Shown piece by piece: positions 13,575 to 23,883 of a stretch of DNA of 64,000 nucleotides (position 1 is the stretch's first letter; each line of letters starts with the position of its first letter). Under the pieces are notes generated by a model, which did no database searches, had not been told where the DNA came from, and saw nothing but the letters and a program-made list of their open reading frames with translations. This stretch comes from Cytospora piceicola (lineage: Eukaryota > Ascomycota > Sordariomycetes > Diaporthales > Cytosporaceae). The position numbers and the translations under genes are program-made. The stretch spans positions 104,519 to 168,518 of the forward strand of contig JALQBC010000060.1 of the NCBI GenBank assembly GCA_023375675.1. Direction: 5' to 3'.

Positions 13575-15159
13575 ATGGACAGCTACACACCCTCCCGAGT
13601 CTCCACGGACGACTCATCTCTGTCCGAGAGCTCCCCTCTCACCAGTTCTCCCCTCAGCACACCAGCTGAGCCGACCGACTTTGATTATGCGCCACATCTA
13701 AACGTTGCCAACGGTCCCGGGCTTGGTATCCACTCCTCCACCTCTGATCCAACCTTTGTCCTCGTCATAGGAGGTCTTGGCTTCATCGGGTCACACACTG
13801 TCCTAGAACTCCTTAGGGCTGGCTTCAACGGTATGTACCATCATCCCTTCATCCAGCACGGCAGTCTTCGTATCATGGCGCTCTGTAGCTGACAACAACC
13901 CAGTAATCGTGGTGGATAATCTTAGCAATAGCTACGAGAGTGTGCTACACAATGTCAAGACACTAGCCGGCAAGGAGCACAAGGAGAAGGGAACACAGAT
14001 GCCCCTCGTTCACTTCCACCGTGTCGACTATAGGAGCCGCTCCATGCGATTTCTCCTTGAGAGTTATACAGACCTCGTCCCAGTAAAACAGTCAACGTCA
14101 GAATCGGATGACTCTGACAGGCAACAAATGACCTACCAGTCCCGCATAACAGGAGTCATCCACTTTGCCGCCTACAAGTCTGTCTCAGAGTCCATCAGCA
14201 AGCCCCTACAGTACTACAACAACAATGTATGCGGGCTCGTGTCACTCCTCGAGCTCCTCGACAAGTTCTCCATCCGCAACTTCATCTTTAGCAGCTCCGC
14301 CACCGTCTACGGCTCCAAGGCCGACGCCGGCGTCCCCCTGCGGGAAGAAGACCTCGTGCACCACCCCGAAACATTCATCAACCCCCAGACCAACTCTACC
14401 GTGCACCTCACACCTACCGTCTCGGGTCTGACATGCCCCTACGGGCGGACCAAGTACATGGCCGAGGCCATCCTCGCGGACCTCGCCGAGTCGGACGACC
14501 GGTGGCGCATCGTGGCCCTGCGGTACTTCAACCCCGTCGGCTGCGACCCGTCGGGCCTCCTGGGCGAGAACCCCCGGAACGTCCCGACCAACCTGTACCC
14601 CGTCATCACGCAGGTCCTCACAGGCGACAGGGCCAAGCTGGACGTCTTCGGCTCGGACTGGGAGACGCGCGACGGCAGCGCGGTGCGGGACTTCGTGCAC
14701 GTCCTGGACGTGGCACGGGGCCACATCGCGGCGCTCCGGCCCGCGCCCCAGGCGGCAGCACCATCACAAGCAGCGGCAGCCCTCCCGACAGGCGACAAGA
14801 ACAGCAACGAGACGACCCCCACGGTGGAGAAGACACAAGAGGAGGCAGAGGGCAGCAGCAAGCCCGCCGGGGACGAGAAGCCCCGGGCGCTGGCCACCGG
14901 GTTCCGGGCCTACAACCTCGGCAGCGGCAACGGCACGACGGTGCTCGAGGCGGTGCGCAGCCTGGAGCAGGCGGCCGGGCGGGCCATCCCGCTGGACCTG
15001 CGGGGCCGGCGGGCCGGCGACGTGGGCTCGTGCGTGGCGAGCAACGCGCGGGCGTCGCGCGAGCTGGGGTGGGCGCCCCGCGAGAGCATCACGCGGTGCG
15101 CGGCGGACCTGTGGAACTTCGTGGGGCGGGCCGTCGGCGGCGGCGTCAGGGCGCTGTAA
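13575..15159 (+). CDS. uge3: UDP-glucose/UDP-GlcNAc 4-epimerase (Uge3-like)
   Basis: Supplies UDP-galactose and UDP-GalNAc to the GAG polymerase in the cytosol. Exons 13575-13830 and 13904-15159 (intron GTATGT...CAG) encode 503 residues. An N-terminal Ser/Thr-rich tail of about 60 residues precedes the NAD-binding GGLGFIG (66-72). The SDR active site is SSSATVYG followed by Tyr265-x3-Lys269 (YGRTK). The residue aligned with the substrate gatekeeper (Cys307 in human GALE, Tyr299 in E. coli GalE) is Cys462, in GDVGSC. A small residue there is expected for an enzyme that accepts N-acetylated sugars. Odd feature: an Ala/Glu/Lys-rich insert of about 50 residues (roughly 365-414) just after the conserved RDFVHVLDVARGH segment. 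Start is an ATG with good context (ACCATGG). Divergent from gtb3. The GAG context favours Uge3 over the housekeeping Leloir epimerase. Confidence 0.93.
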
Positions 15160-16671
15160 GGAATCGAACAAAAAAAAAAGATTAAAAAATGAGTGGTTCT
15201 TGATTAAACGGTGGTAATAAGTGCTGGCGTGTGCGGTCGAGATGGGCAGAGCGATGATATGTCGTTCGATTCGCCGGGCATTTTCTCGTCCCTTTCTTTT
15301 TCGTCTTCTTTGCTTTTTCCTTCGGGTCAATCTTTGGATCCTGACTGGGTGGAATGTTACCGATCTACACATGGCGTTGGAACTATCGGTTGCACAGAGA
15401 GTGTCTCGGCAAGCTATCGATCTATTGGACTTTGGCTTGTCTCAGTACCCTTGCCGGGTTCTTTGCTTTCATTTCTTTTTTTCTTCTGCTTCTACAAATT
15501 CTTTCAATTCTTTAACTTTCTACGTTGGGTTCTATGGGGGCAGGGGGAAAGAAAAAGAAGAAGAAAACAGAAGAAGAGCTGGAAGTTGAATGGTACGGTG
15601 GAGGTTTGGATTTCCCAAGATTGGGGCTTGTTGATGCATCATCGGCAGGTGGCCGCAAGACCCGTTCTCACTGCTCGAGCCCTCCTGTCACTGCCATCGC
15701 CCACGGTTTCCTGTTTTCTCTCTCAAAACTGTTTCTATATGGGAAAATGCGGCTTGTTTGAAATTGCACCAGCCAGGAAAAGGGGTGGGTACATACCAAA
15801 GGATGGAAAACTGTTTTGTTTTAGCGAGTTTGTCAGTCAGGGTTGTTAATGTCTACTTGAGTACTGTTACCACGGGACAGTCACGATAGCTGCAAGAATA
15901 CCACATCATGATCATCAAACTTCTGACCTCCATTTCGGGGAATTTCCCTCGCAAGACCTTGTCCGAGAGCCTCGCTTTTGGGAATCCGCCGCCGGGCCAC
16001 CCCCAAAATTGGGGACGGACCCCTACTGTATTTTTGGTCCCCCCCTCCCTGCAGGATGCTTTTGATGATCCTCCACCCACATGTGCAGGACATGCGAACT
16101 CCTCCGATACAACACACTTGATTAAATTGCACAAAACAAACAACCATAAAAAACGTCGCATGATCCTGCCAGCCGTGCATGTTGCTCCTGCCCGCCATAG
16201 TGAGATTACTGTACATGAAAACGCATGTCACCTGCTTGTTCGGACGATTTCCTGCAGATATGTTGCATCTCCGGGCCATCTACGGGGGGGAATGGATGTC
16301 ATGCAATAATCTCCGACATGCTTGAGACTACGCACGGATCAAAGTGACCCTCTGTGTCGGCGGTGTTGGTCCTGATGTCGAATGGTATGTTTCATGAATA
16401 TTTCTGGATGTGTCTAGCTGGCCGAGTTTACGGCCCCCCCTGGGATTGCCTCATGCTCACGTGCGCACGGGGAGTTCCATATATGAGATGTGGATGGGCC
16501 TGAAGTCCGAGGGTTCCTCGTAAACAACAAAACACCATTAAGATTGCTATCTTTACCGCCGTATCCAGCAGTCCTCCCATACCTACGGAACCTCGCATCA
16601 TGGCCCCGAAACATCCGACCCCGAATGTCATGAATCATCATGTATATACGTGATACCGATACTTAATGATA
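15160..16671. other. Intergenic region downstream of uge3
   Basis: Begins with an A-rich stretch that may carry the uge3 polyadenylation region. Only short overlapping frames are present and none looks like a protein. No repeat family recognised. Confidence 0.5.
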
Positions 16672-17286
16672 TCAATTGACCCCAGCCCACTTTCCGGCCG
16701 GCTCCCCTTTCCCCCCCCCCAAAGCCTTCGTTTGCTCAGCAGGCCTGTCACATACGATCGTCAACATCTGAAAAACAAGTCCAAGAGGATGGGGCGGCGG
16801 GCGAAATGAGTAAGACGAGGAAGGGGGCACAGGCAGGTTTGGGTGACTCACATCCACCTCGGGCATGGCGCAGCCTCCGGCCGACTTGATGTAGCAGGCT
16901 TGCGCGGCAGAGGCCTTGCACGCGCATATCTGAAACCCTCAAGATGTCAGTAATCAGTCCAGCAGCGGCCGTCGTCTTTTATGTCGTCCGTGACACACAC
17001 AAACTCCCTCCCCCCATCCAAACGCTTTCCCCCCCCCCCCCCAAAAAAAACACCCACACACGGTTGGGAGTTTCACTACGAAAGGGGGACTTACGCTTTC
17101 CGGATTCATCCTCGGGTCACAGACCGGCGCGGGGCAGTCGCAGGGTAGCACGAAGACGGGGATGGGCTCGTCGGCGGTGGAGGCGGAGGCGTCGGTGCCG
17201 TTCGCGTCTGCCCGCGGCGTGACGTGAGGGTATGCCATGGTGAGGGCCCAGAGGGCGGAGCTGATGAGGACTAGCGTGGACTTCAT
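16672..17286 (-). CDS. Small secreted cysteine-rich protein inside the GAG cluster
   Basis: Three exons (17286-17095, 16929-16852, 16767-16672), each junction in phase 0 with good signals (GTAAGT/TTTCAG and GTGAGT/TTTTTCAG), give 121 residues. Residues 1-18 form a clear signal peptide ending ALTMA. A short Ala/Ser/Thr-rich linker follows, possibly cut after TPR. The mature part holds eight cysteines at 49, 51, 56, 66, 68, 76, 84 and 96, in the pattern C-x-C-x4-C-x9-C-x-C-x7-C-x7-C-x11-C. It has no CC pair, so it is not a hydrophobin. The tail after Cys96 is Gly/Lys-rich. The second intron (84 nt) keeps frame and has no stop, so its retention would add a Pro/Ser-rich insert. Function unknown. 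It lies between uge3 and sph3, on the same strand as sph3. The gene model is well supported; any role in GAG is inference. Confidence 0.72.
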
Positions 17287-18463
17287 GGTGCTTTTCTTTA
17301 TGCCTTTTTTTTTCGACTTGGGAAAACGAGCGAAGGGTTTTGGGAAAAGGGAGAGAGAGACTGTTGTGTATAGAGAACCTTGGGAGGGCGGGCAGGTTGG
17401 TCCCCGTGTGACGTTATGAAATCACTGCTTGGGGGTTGGGAAGAGTACGATGGAGGTTCAGTTGCAAGTGGGGAGGGAGGTCTGAAGATGCCGCCTTTTT
17501 GTTCATCTGCATTGTCCAGCACAGCAGGTCCAAGGCCTCGCCTCTCAGCCCCGAGGGATTATCCATATAGTCCCTCAGCCTCTTGGTTTTGGCGTTCCGT
17601 ATCACTACCGCAGGAACGGGGCGTCGAACGAGCCGTGAGACCCGGAAAGAAACATACGAGCTGGGAACTCAAAAAAGGGCCTTGTTATGGCGTCGGTGCT
17701 AAGCAGTGCTGGCCTGCGATGGTCTGAAAATAACCGAGACCGCCATTGGACCAGTTCCCGGGGACGCTGCTGGTGGTCCCGTCATGTGCCTACGTGCCCT
17801 CTCCCGGCACTTCGTACAGCTGGCTAAGGCATGGACGTAGCAATGACCTTGGCCATACGTCCCGATGCCGGCTGCGGCACTGTTGAGATATTGAGACTAG
17901 GTGCTGCGGGCCTCGTGTGTGCGTCCCCAAAGCTGCCCGTGAGGTGCCCGAACTTGTCAATCTTGACGTCTTCTTTTTTCCCTTTCTAGTGTTTCCCCTC
18001 AAGTGCTCTATCGATTTTTGAGCCACAAGGTGCGCCCAGGTACGAGGGGCCGGATCCAGTGTGCCAAGTCTGTAAGCCCCTGTCTACCTAGCCACAAGGC
18101 CGTTTCCAAGATTTGGGTTATTCTAAAAGCCCACACATCAGCAGCCAGCAAACAGTGCGTGCGGTCACCGGTGACGGGGCCTGTGCGACAGTGAGACAGA
18201 CCATTGGTAAGAGCTAGCGTTTTGGAGGGGAAGGGGGGGGGGGGAAGTACAAACACCCCAATATGGCGGTTTTCCTCGATCACCTGGACAGGCGTCAGTT
18301 AAACCTGCCACACACACACACACGCCCGGACCCGATCGGGCGGATGGTATGGTACAGAAACCGGTAGCTTCCGCGGAAGGAGAAAAAAGGACACGGGTAC
18401 CCGCAGTGGCGGGAAAGGCCAAGAGGAAACAACACCAACAGGGCTGCTGTTGGCCTGGAGTGA

Positions 18464-18532
18464 CAGGGGGTAGGAGTTAGGGGGTAGGAGATTTAGGGGG
18501 AGTTTAGGGGGGGTTAGGAGGGCTTAGGGGGC
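18464..18532 (+). repeat. G-rich TTAGGG-like repeat
   Basis: About eight spaced runs of G, several preceded by TTA or TT, so it looks like irregular telomere units (TTAGGGGG, TTTAGGGGG). Four or more G-runs in under 70 bases could form a G-quadruplex. Confidence 0.75.
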
Positions 18533-19099
18533 CAAAGCTTCAATGGTGAAGAAAGCGACCAAAAGGTGGAAGGAAAGTGGGCTGAGTAATCCGAGTTTTC
18601 AAGTACATGCCCCCCCAAAATGGCACGGGCGTGTCAAAGTCCCCGGGGCGAAACAACGCGCTCAGGTAGTCAGGCAACAGCGTACGGGCAACTGGGGCAA
18701 AGCCGAGGGATTCATGTTAGTGTTTCTCGTATTCCCGGCTGCACCTGCTGGCGAAAGAGCCGCATATGCATATGCAAGCATGTGCTGTGGGTTCTCGAAA
18801 GAAAAAAAAAAAAAGAGAGGAGTGAGGAGAGAGGAGACGAAAAGGTGGGACCGGGGCGAGAAAACGAGATTGATCGACCGGGGATCATAGATCGTTGCAA
18901 CGGCAACTTCAACCGTGAACATAATAAATCGACGTTGGATATTAATCTATCCTGCTTACTCCTGACTGCCCTAGAAGAAAGAGAAGGAAATAAAAAACCG
19001 TTTAATACTGGGTCGTCTAGCTGCGATCACATCCCCATTGTTTCGCTCAACAGCTGGGGAAGCTCCACTTAATAGAGTGTGTACTAAGCATAATACGAT

Positions 19100-19270
19100 T
19101 ATTTGATGTACCCTGGTACCTTGTAAATTAACTAGGTCAAAGGAATAACGGGCCGCATTCTCGTGTTTATTTCGGGCACGTATCTACCTACTGTGGTAGG
19201 TATGTGTACCTACCTACCTAGGTACAGAGGTAGGTACATGTACCCATGTGTTATACATATCTAGGTACTT
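19100..19270. repeat. TACC/TAGG palindromic array
   Basis: Overlapping ACCTACCTAGGTAC and GGTACC palindromes, about 170 bases long, in noncoding DNA. Confidence 0.65.
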
Positions 19271-20972
19271 CCTTGCGGCTCCACTGTGCCTTGACGTCCG
19301 TTGGCCCTGTCAGGCCTGTCTCCCGCTTATAAGTAGATCTCGTTCCAGAAATTTTATCGTGTTGGTACCTTGGCACCCCCCCACCCTTCTCAACACCCCT
19401 GGCATGCATCTATCGGGGTTTGGAAACTTTGGTGGAACTTGGAAACATATCACCGAAACCGAAGGAAGGAAACAGTAAACGGGAAAACCACCCGAGGTCA
19501 GATTTCGCACGCATATTCCTTCCCATGTACCTTCCCGACTCCCACCCCCCCTTCCAAAAAAAAAAAGGGGGGGGGGCCATAGCCTCGACTGCTCTGCCAC
19601 TAAAAGACTTCATAAAAAATTATTTGCAAGCAGGCTCACGGTCCTCGCCCTCGGCGATCCTGACGCTCCACCCAATTGTTGTCCTCAGAAAACCACCAGG
19701 GTTGAAAACCTAGAAAACCAGCAAACCTAAACACATCCATCCAGCCATCCATACCTTTTCCCCGCACTGGCACTAAACCATGGAACCCACGTACCGGGCG
19801 GGCGCCACCACGTAATTCTTCGTGTGTTCGCTCGCCGGTGTGCCGACGCCCGCCAAAAGGACCCGCCTCCCCCCGTTGGTTGACATGTCTCACCACCCCC
19901 CCGTGCAAGGGTTCCCGCGCCACATTGGCAGTCTGACGACAACAACAAATGGAAAGAAGGAGAAGGAAAAGAAATAAGAGGGGACAACGACCCCTGCCAC
20001 CTCTCCCCTCCCCCCCCCCCCCGGAAGCCGCCAGGGCGAGCCACACGTGCTGCAAGGAAGGAGATTTGTCTCATGTGCTGGCCAGTACCACGTTGAGGAG
20101 ACGCCTGCCTCGGCCCTTGGCGTATTATTCCTTTTTTTCTTCTCTTTCGCTAGCACCAGTGGCACCAGTGGACGCCGCCGGAATTACGTAAAAAAGCAAC
20201 CTGTACATATGCCTGTGTTGTATGCAGTGACATTGTGCATGGGGGGGGGGGGAGCAGAGCAAATCCTCAGCAGAGTGACTCGCCCATGTCCAACCCACCG
20301 CAAACGCCCCGGCGCCTCACCGTCACGGCGGAAAGTTACCGCTGCATCACGGACTGCCAACTCTTTTCGGCCCTTTTTTTGAGTTCAAGCTTGCGTCCAA
20401 GCTTGTGCGCCGTTGGTCGCCCATCACCAATCGCCATCTCGCGAAGGGCCAAGGTGCATGGCATCATGACTGCAGTGCGAGGAAAACTTGGAAGATGTGG
20501 TGGAGGTCGTGGTGGTAGTGAGGTTAACGATTATCGTATCCGGCAGCCTCGGAGATATCAGATGACCTTTTTTTTTTTTTTGGTTCTGTTCAAACCGGAA
20601 AACTTCGCGAGATTGTGAAGAGCTGAAAAAGCCGTAAACGAAACACACGCCGGGCAATGTCGACTGACTGGTAACCCGCCAGGTAGTAGTAGATAGGCCG
20701 GGTGCAACCTGGTCGTAGCATTTGAAGCCAAAGTTCCTGATTATGATCCCCCCCCCCTCCTTCCAAGCCCGCAAAATAAGCACTGGCCGGTTCCCACACC
20801 AGGATGACAAGGACGCCATGCAGCTGCCAGGAAGCAAGACATGTCTCCCCAAGCTGCCAGACCAGAGACATGCAATGCAGTAAGCAGCAGGCAGGCAGGC
20901 AGGCGGGCAGGTTTCCCCTTCCCTTAGCCCCCCCCCTCCCCCCTTCCCCCGGGGGGCGCCCACCCGGGGCCT

Positions 20973-21992
20973 CTAGATCATAGTCCGGCGCGCCATGTCT
21001 CGGACGAACTCGGCCCAGAACGGGCACCAGTCGGTATACCCGGGCTGCGTGGTGACGAACAGGCCGGGGCAGCCTATCTCGGCGCACGCGCGGCCCAGCA
21101 GGCCGACCTCGGCGGCCCCGCCGGCGGCGCTGTGCGCCACGGCGATGGAGCGCTCCCGCAGGGGCCGGGCCAGCCGGGCGAACTGCTGCCGCACGTCGGG
21201 CGAGGCCCACTGCCCCGAGGCGTTCTCGAAGGCGACGACGTAGTCGGCCGCCTGGTAGAAGATGGGGTCGATGACCACGCCGGGGTTGTAGATGACGATG
21301 GCCGTCGAGTTGGACGGCGACACCGTCCCCGGCGGCGGCGTGTTGGTGGTGGGCGTGGCCGGTAGGGGGCTCACGCCTGCCTCCTTGGCTGCCGTGGCCT
21401 CCTTCGGGCCGTCCCCCCTCGCCGCCTCGACTGGGAAGTTCCGGTTGAGGAGGATCTTGGCCGCGGTCGACAGCGTAGCCAGGTACTGGACAAACTCAGT
21501 GCTGGACGGGACCTCGTCGATGAATATGCCGTCCACGACGATGGCCTGTAGGGTGAAACGTCAGCCGGTGTGCGGCTCCAAGAGACTACTTACGGGCTGA
21601 GACCCCCGAACCAGACGCGTGATACATACCTCTCCGTTCCCCATCTGCGCCGAAGCCTCCGTCCACCCGCGGTACGCGCTCACGTCCGCCACGATGTCGT
21701 CCAGGAGCCTGTTCCCATAGCTGCAGTGGACGTAGCCGATGATCCTGACGTTCTGCAGCCCCGCCAGCCTGGTGAGCGCCTCGATGTAGTTAGCATCGGG
21801 GAGGACGCCCGGCCCGGGCCCGTTCCCCGGGTTGACGACGACCAGGAAGTCGAGCTCCGGGCTGGAGGCCGCCGACGTGTACAGGGGCTCCCAGGCCGTC
21901 GGCGTGGGGTATATGTACAATGGCAGGAGTATGAAGGGCTTATTGGGAAGGGGCGTGGGTGAGAGCTCGGGGCCCGGGGTCAGAGTTGTCAT
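20973..21992 (-). CDS. sph3: Spherulin-4-type GAG glycoside hydrolase (Sph3, GH135)
   Basis: Endo-hydrolase acting on the GalNAc-containing polymer and required for GAG production in Aspergillus. Exons 21992-21630 and 21545-20973 (intron GTATGT...CTACAG, phase 0) give 311 residues from the only upstream ATG in frame. The spherulin-4 fold begins at residue about 19 (FILLPLYIYPTP). Conserved strands follow: FLVVVNPGNGPGPG, then IIGYVHCSYGNR. The acidic pair Asp131-Glu132 in GIFIDEVP corresponds to the family's catalytic site. A Pro/Thr/Ala-rich insert of about 40 residues (from about residue 165) is unusual. No signal peptide or anchor is present in this model, whereas Aspergillus Sph3 has an N-terminal membrane helix, so an upstream exon is probably missing (see 22203-22347). 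Same strand as ega3, downstream of it. Confidence 0.88.
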
Positions 21993-22074
21993 CACGATGA
22001 TGCGCGGACGGAAGGAAGAGAATGCGGCGGCGGAGAATGCCGAGGTTGGCAGGCGATGGGAATTGCTGCAGGTA

Positions 22075-22092
22075 AGTAAGTACCTAGGTAGA
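22075..22092. repeat. CCTAGG/TAAG palindrome
   Basis: Short AAGTAAGTACCTAGGTAG motif of the type seen elsewhere in the cluster. It lies in the probable 5' region of sph3. Confidence 0.45.
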
Positions 22093-22202
22093 GATGCCCA
22101 GTGGTTAGGATAGAGCAGAAATGAATGACTTCCTAGTGTTGCGAATATTAAGTTGTAATGTTATCCTTTTCATCCAGATTGATGTTTTCGTGATACCTCG
22201 TT

Positions 22203-22347
22203 CGGGTACGAAGCCCAAGGACACCGGCGGTGGCAAAATGAGTTCGAACGCTGCGGCCGCTCCGATTGAGGCCACTACCACTATCGCGCCTCTCCTTATC
22301 GCGGATAGGAGGGGCGAGGACCCCGGCCTCCAGGGCTGCTTTGACAT
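22203..22347 (-). other. Candidate upstream sph3 exon encoding a membrane anchor
   Basis: From an ATG at 22347 the minus strand reads basic residues, then a hydrophobic helix (AIVVVASIGAAAAF), then a Pro-rich stretch, as expected for a type II anchor. It lies 350 bases upstream of the sph3 start. I could not find a consensus splice pair: the donor GAG|GTATCA leaves phase 1, while the likely acceptor ACCTGCAG (just before 22063) needs phase 2. A non-consensus donor further on (AA|GTCATT) would fit the phase. Treat as provisional. Confidence 0.4.
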
Positions 22348-22845
22348 TTCTATCGACAACTGACTGCACCCTCCCGGGGGGCGCCAAACAAATTGTGAAA
22401 GTGGCTCAATAGGATTCCACCCTGGATTCGTGGATGGGACGGGTCGTATCGCTCAAGCCTACCCAACCTTGACCTCGCGCTGGCCGTTCAGCCCGCTTCC
22501 GGAGGTAAATGTGCAATGCTGTCGCCATGGGACGGCCAATGGGGATTTTTTCTCATCAATAGTTCCAATAAAAGAAGAAGAAAAAAATGGTCATCGAATA
22601 GACGAAGGGCAAGGCACCAGTTGCCCAGCAAGTCTTCGGGTTGAAACCCCAAGAGAAAGGCACAGAACGTGGCTTCAACACCATCGAGGCTGTCCTTAGG
22701 GGCACAAGGCCCAACAGCCCTCGTCGGGGAAAGCAAAGTATGTTTCATATTAGGGCGTGGTCTGTCGACCAATTTTTACATAGACATAATCTCTTACATA
22801 TCCAACGTGGTCTGAAGTGCATTGTTAAATAATCCGACGGTTTGT
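22348..22845. other. Short intergenic region between sph3 and ega3
   Basis: About 500 bases between the candidate sph3 5' exon and the ega3 stop. No gene or repeat recognised. It should hold the sph3 promoter and the ega3 3' end. Confidence 0.5.
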
Positions 22846-23883
22846 TTACTCCCCAATTGTTGTATAAGTTTCTTTGTTGCAGTACTCAACCCAACCACTG
22901 AGGTTCATGTATTTCAGCACCGTGTTGAACCCATCGTTGTATTCTGTACCAGGGTTGCAGTACCTGTCCACCGTCTTCGTGCTGAAAATCTTGACGTCCG
23001 TGTCGTCGTCACCGGCGGGGTACTCGATGTGGAAAACAGGCTTCCCGTTCTGAGGGAAGGCAATGAAGTCGTCACACTCGTCGTACTGAACGCATTGCTC
23101 GTTGACGGAAAAGGAGACAACGTCGATGACATCGTCGATAATGGCTGCTGCATTCTTAAGACCGGTGATCATGCCGCGGGAAGCTGCCTCTTGAGCCAGG
23201 AACCGCACAAAGTCGACCGAGTCATCTTCCTCCAGGCCAAGGCCATTTTTGTTATCGTATCCGTCCACGTTGTCAGGGTCGATGCCATTGCAGCCCATCT
23301 GTGCGGCAATTTCGATCCGGTTCGTCATGATGCTGCGGACATTGTCGCTGTTAAGGTCCAACCAGTACTCCCCAGGCCAGCCGTCCAGCTCTTTTCCTTT
23401 GTCGTCGGACGTGAACTTCCACGAGTCTGGCCGGTCTGGCTCGTATGACCCGGCACTGAAGTAGCAGATGACGGTGATGTTTGACGCCTGCAGGGCCTGA
23501 ACAACAGAGTTGTTCTGATGGAGGAACATATCAATGTCGTAGACTGATACTCCCGGACTACTGGTGTTGCTCGGGGACATTTGGTCGTCATCCTCTAATA
23601 CGAGCGTCTCGCTGAGCACAATCTGCCAAGCCGAGGACATAGATAGGGTACTGTTCACATTGGTGCCGTTTGAACTGGGAGGAGTGCTGCCGCCGCTGCC
23701 GCCGCCGCCGCCGCCATTGTTATGGTTGAGCCCCAGGCCGAGTCCCAGGCCAAGTGCCAACCCAAGTACAATGACAAGTGCAACAAGAGCAAGGGCCCAT
23801 TTCTTCCAATTCATTCGACGACCATGGGGCGCGGTGTCGATCATTCCGAACTTATCGTTGACGTCCTGGTGATGGTCCGCCAT
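22846..23883 (-). CDS. ega3: Membrane-anchored endo-alpha-1,4-galactosaminidase (Ega3, GH114)
   Basis: Cleaves galactosamine-rich regions of GAG at the cell surface. Single exon, 345 residues. Residues 28-52 are a signal anchor (ALVALVIVLGLALGLGL) after a basic patch (GRRMNWKKW), so the enzyme is type II with its catalytic part outside. A Gly/Ser/Pro linker (57-75) and a short N-glycosylation-rich stretch lead to the GH114 barrel. This shows the strand motif ITVICYFSAGSYEP (136-149), GIDPDNVDGYDN with Asp202 and HIEYPAG with Glu287. The last two match the catalytic Asp and Glu of the family. Its length is normal for the family. It is divergent from agd3 across a 2.6-kb region and upstream of sph3 on the same strand. 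High confidence in family; substrate is inferred from the cluster. Confidence 0.92.
   Translation of the reverse strand: MADHHQDVNDKFGMIDTAPHGRRMNWKKWALALVALVIVLGLALGLGLGLGLNHNNGGGGGGSGGSTPPSSNGTNVNSTLSMSSAWQIVLSETLVLEDDDQMSPSNTSSPGVSVYDIDMFLHQNNSVVQALQASNITVICYFSAGSYEPDRPDSWKFTSDDKGKELDGWPGEYWLDLNSDNVRSIMTNRIEIAAQMGCNGIDPDNVDGYDNKNGLGLEEDDSVDFVRFLAQEAASRGMITGLKNAAAIIDDVIDVVSFSVNEQCVQYDECDDFIAFPQNGKPVFHIEYPAGDDDTDVKIFSTKTVDRYCNPGTEYNDGFNTVLKYMNLSGWVEYCNKETYTTIGE

Larger units (their letters stand above)
17287..20972. other. Intergenic region upstream of the secreted protein and downstream of sph3
   Basis: No convincing gene in 3.7 kb. It contains homopolymer G/C and A tracts, a G-rich telomere-like stretch (18464-18532), a CA tract near 18310 and a CCTAGG/GGTACC cluster (19100-19270). 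Confidence 0.5.

Noticed and set aside
14242..15372. Long minus-strand and alternative-frame ORFs across uge3
   Set aside because: Shadows produced by high GC at third positions; the uge3 frame has the catalytic motifs.
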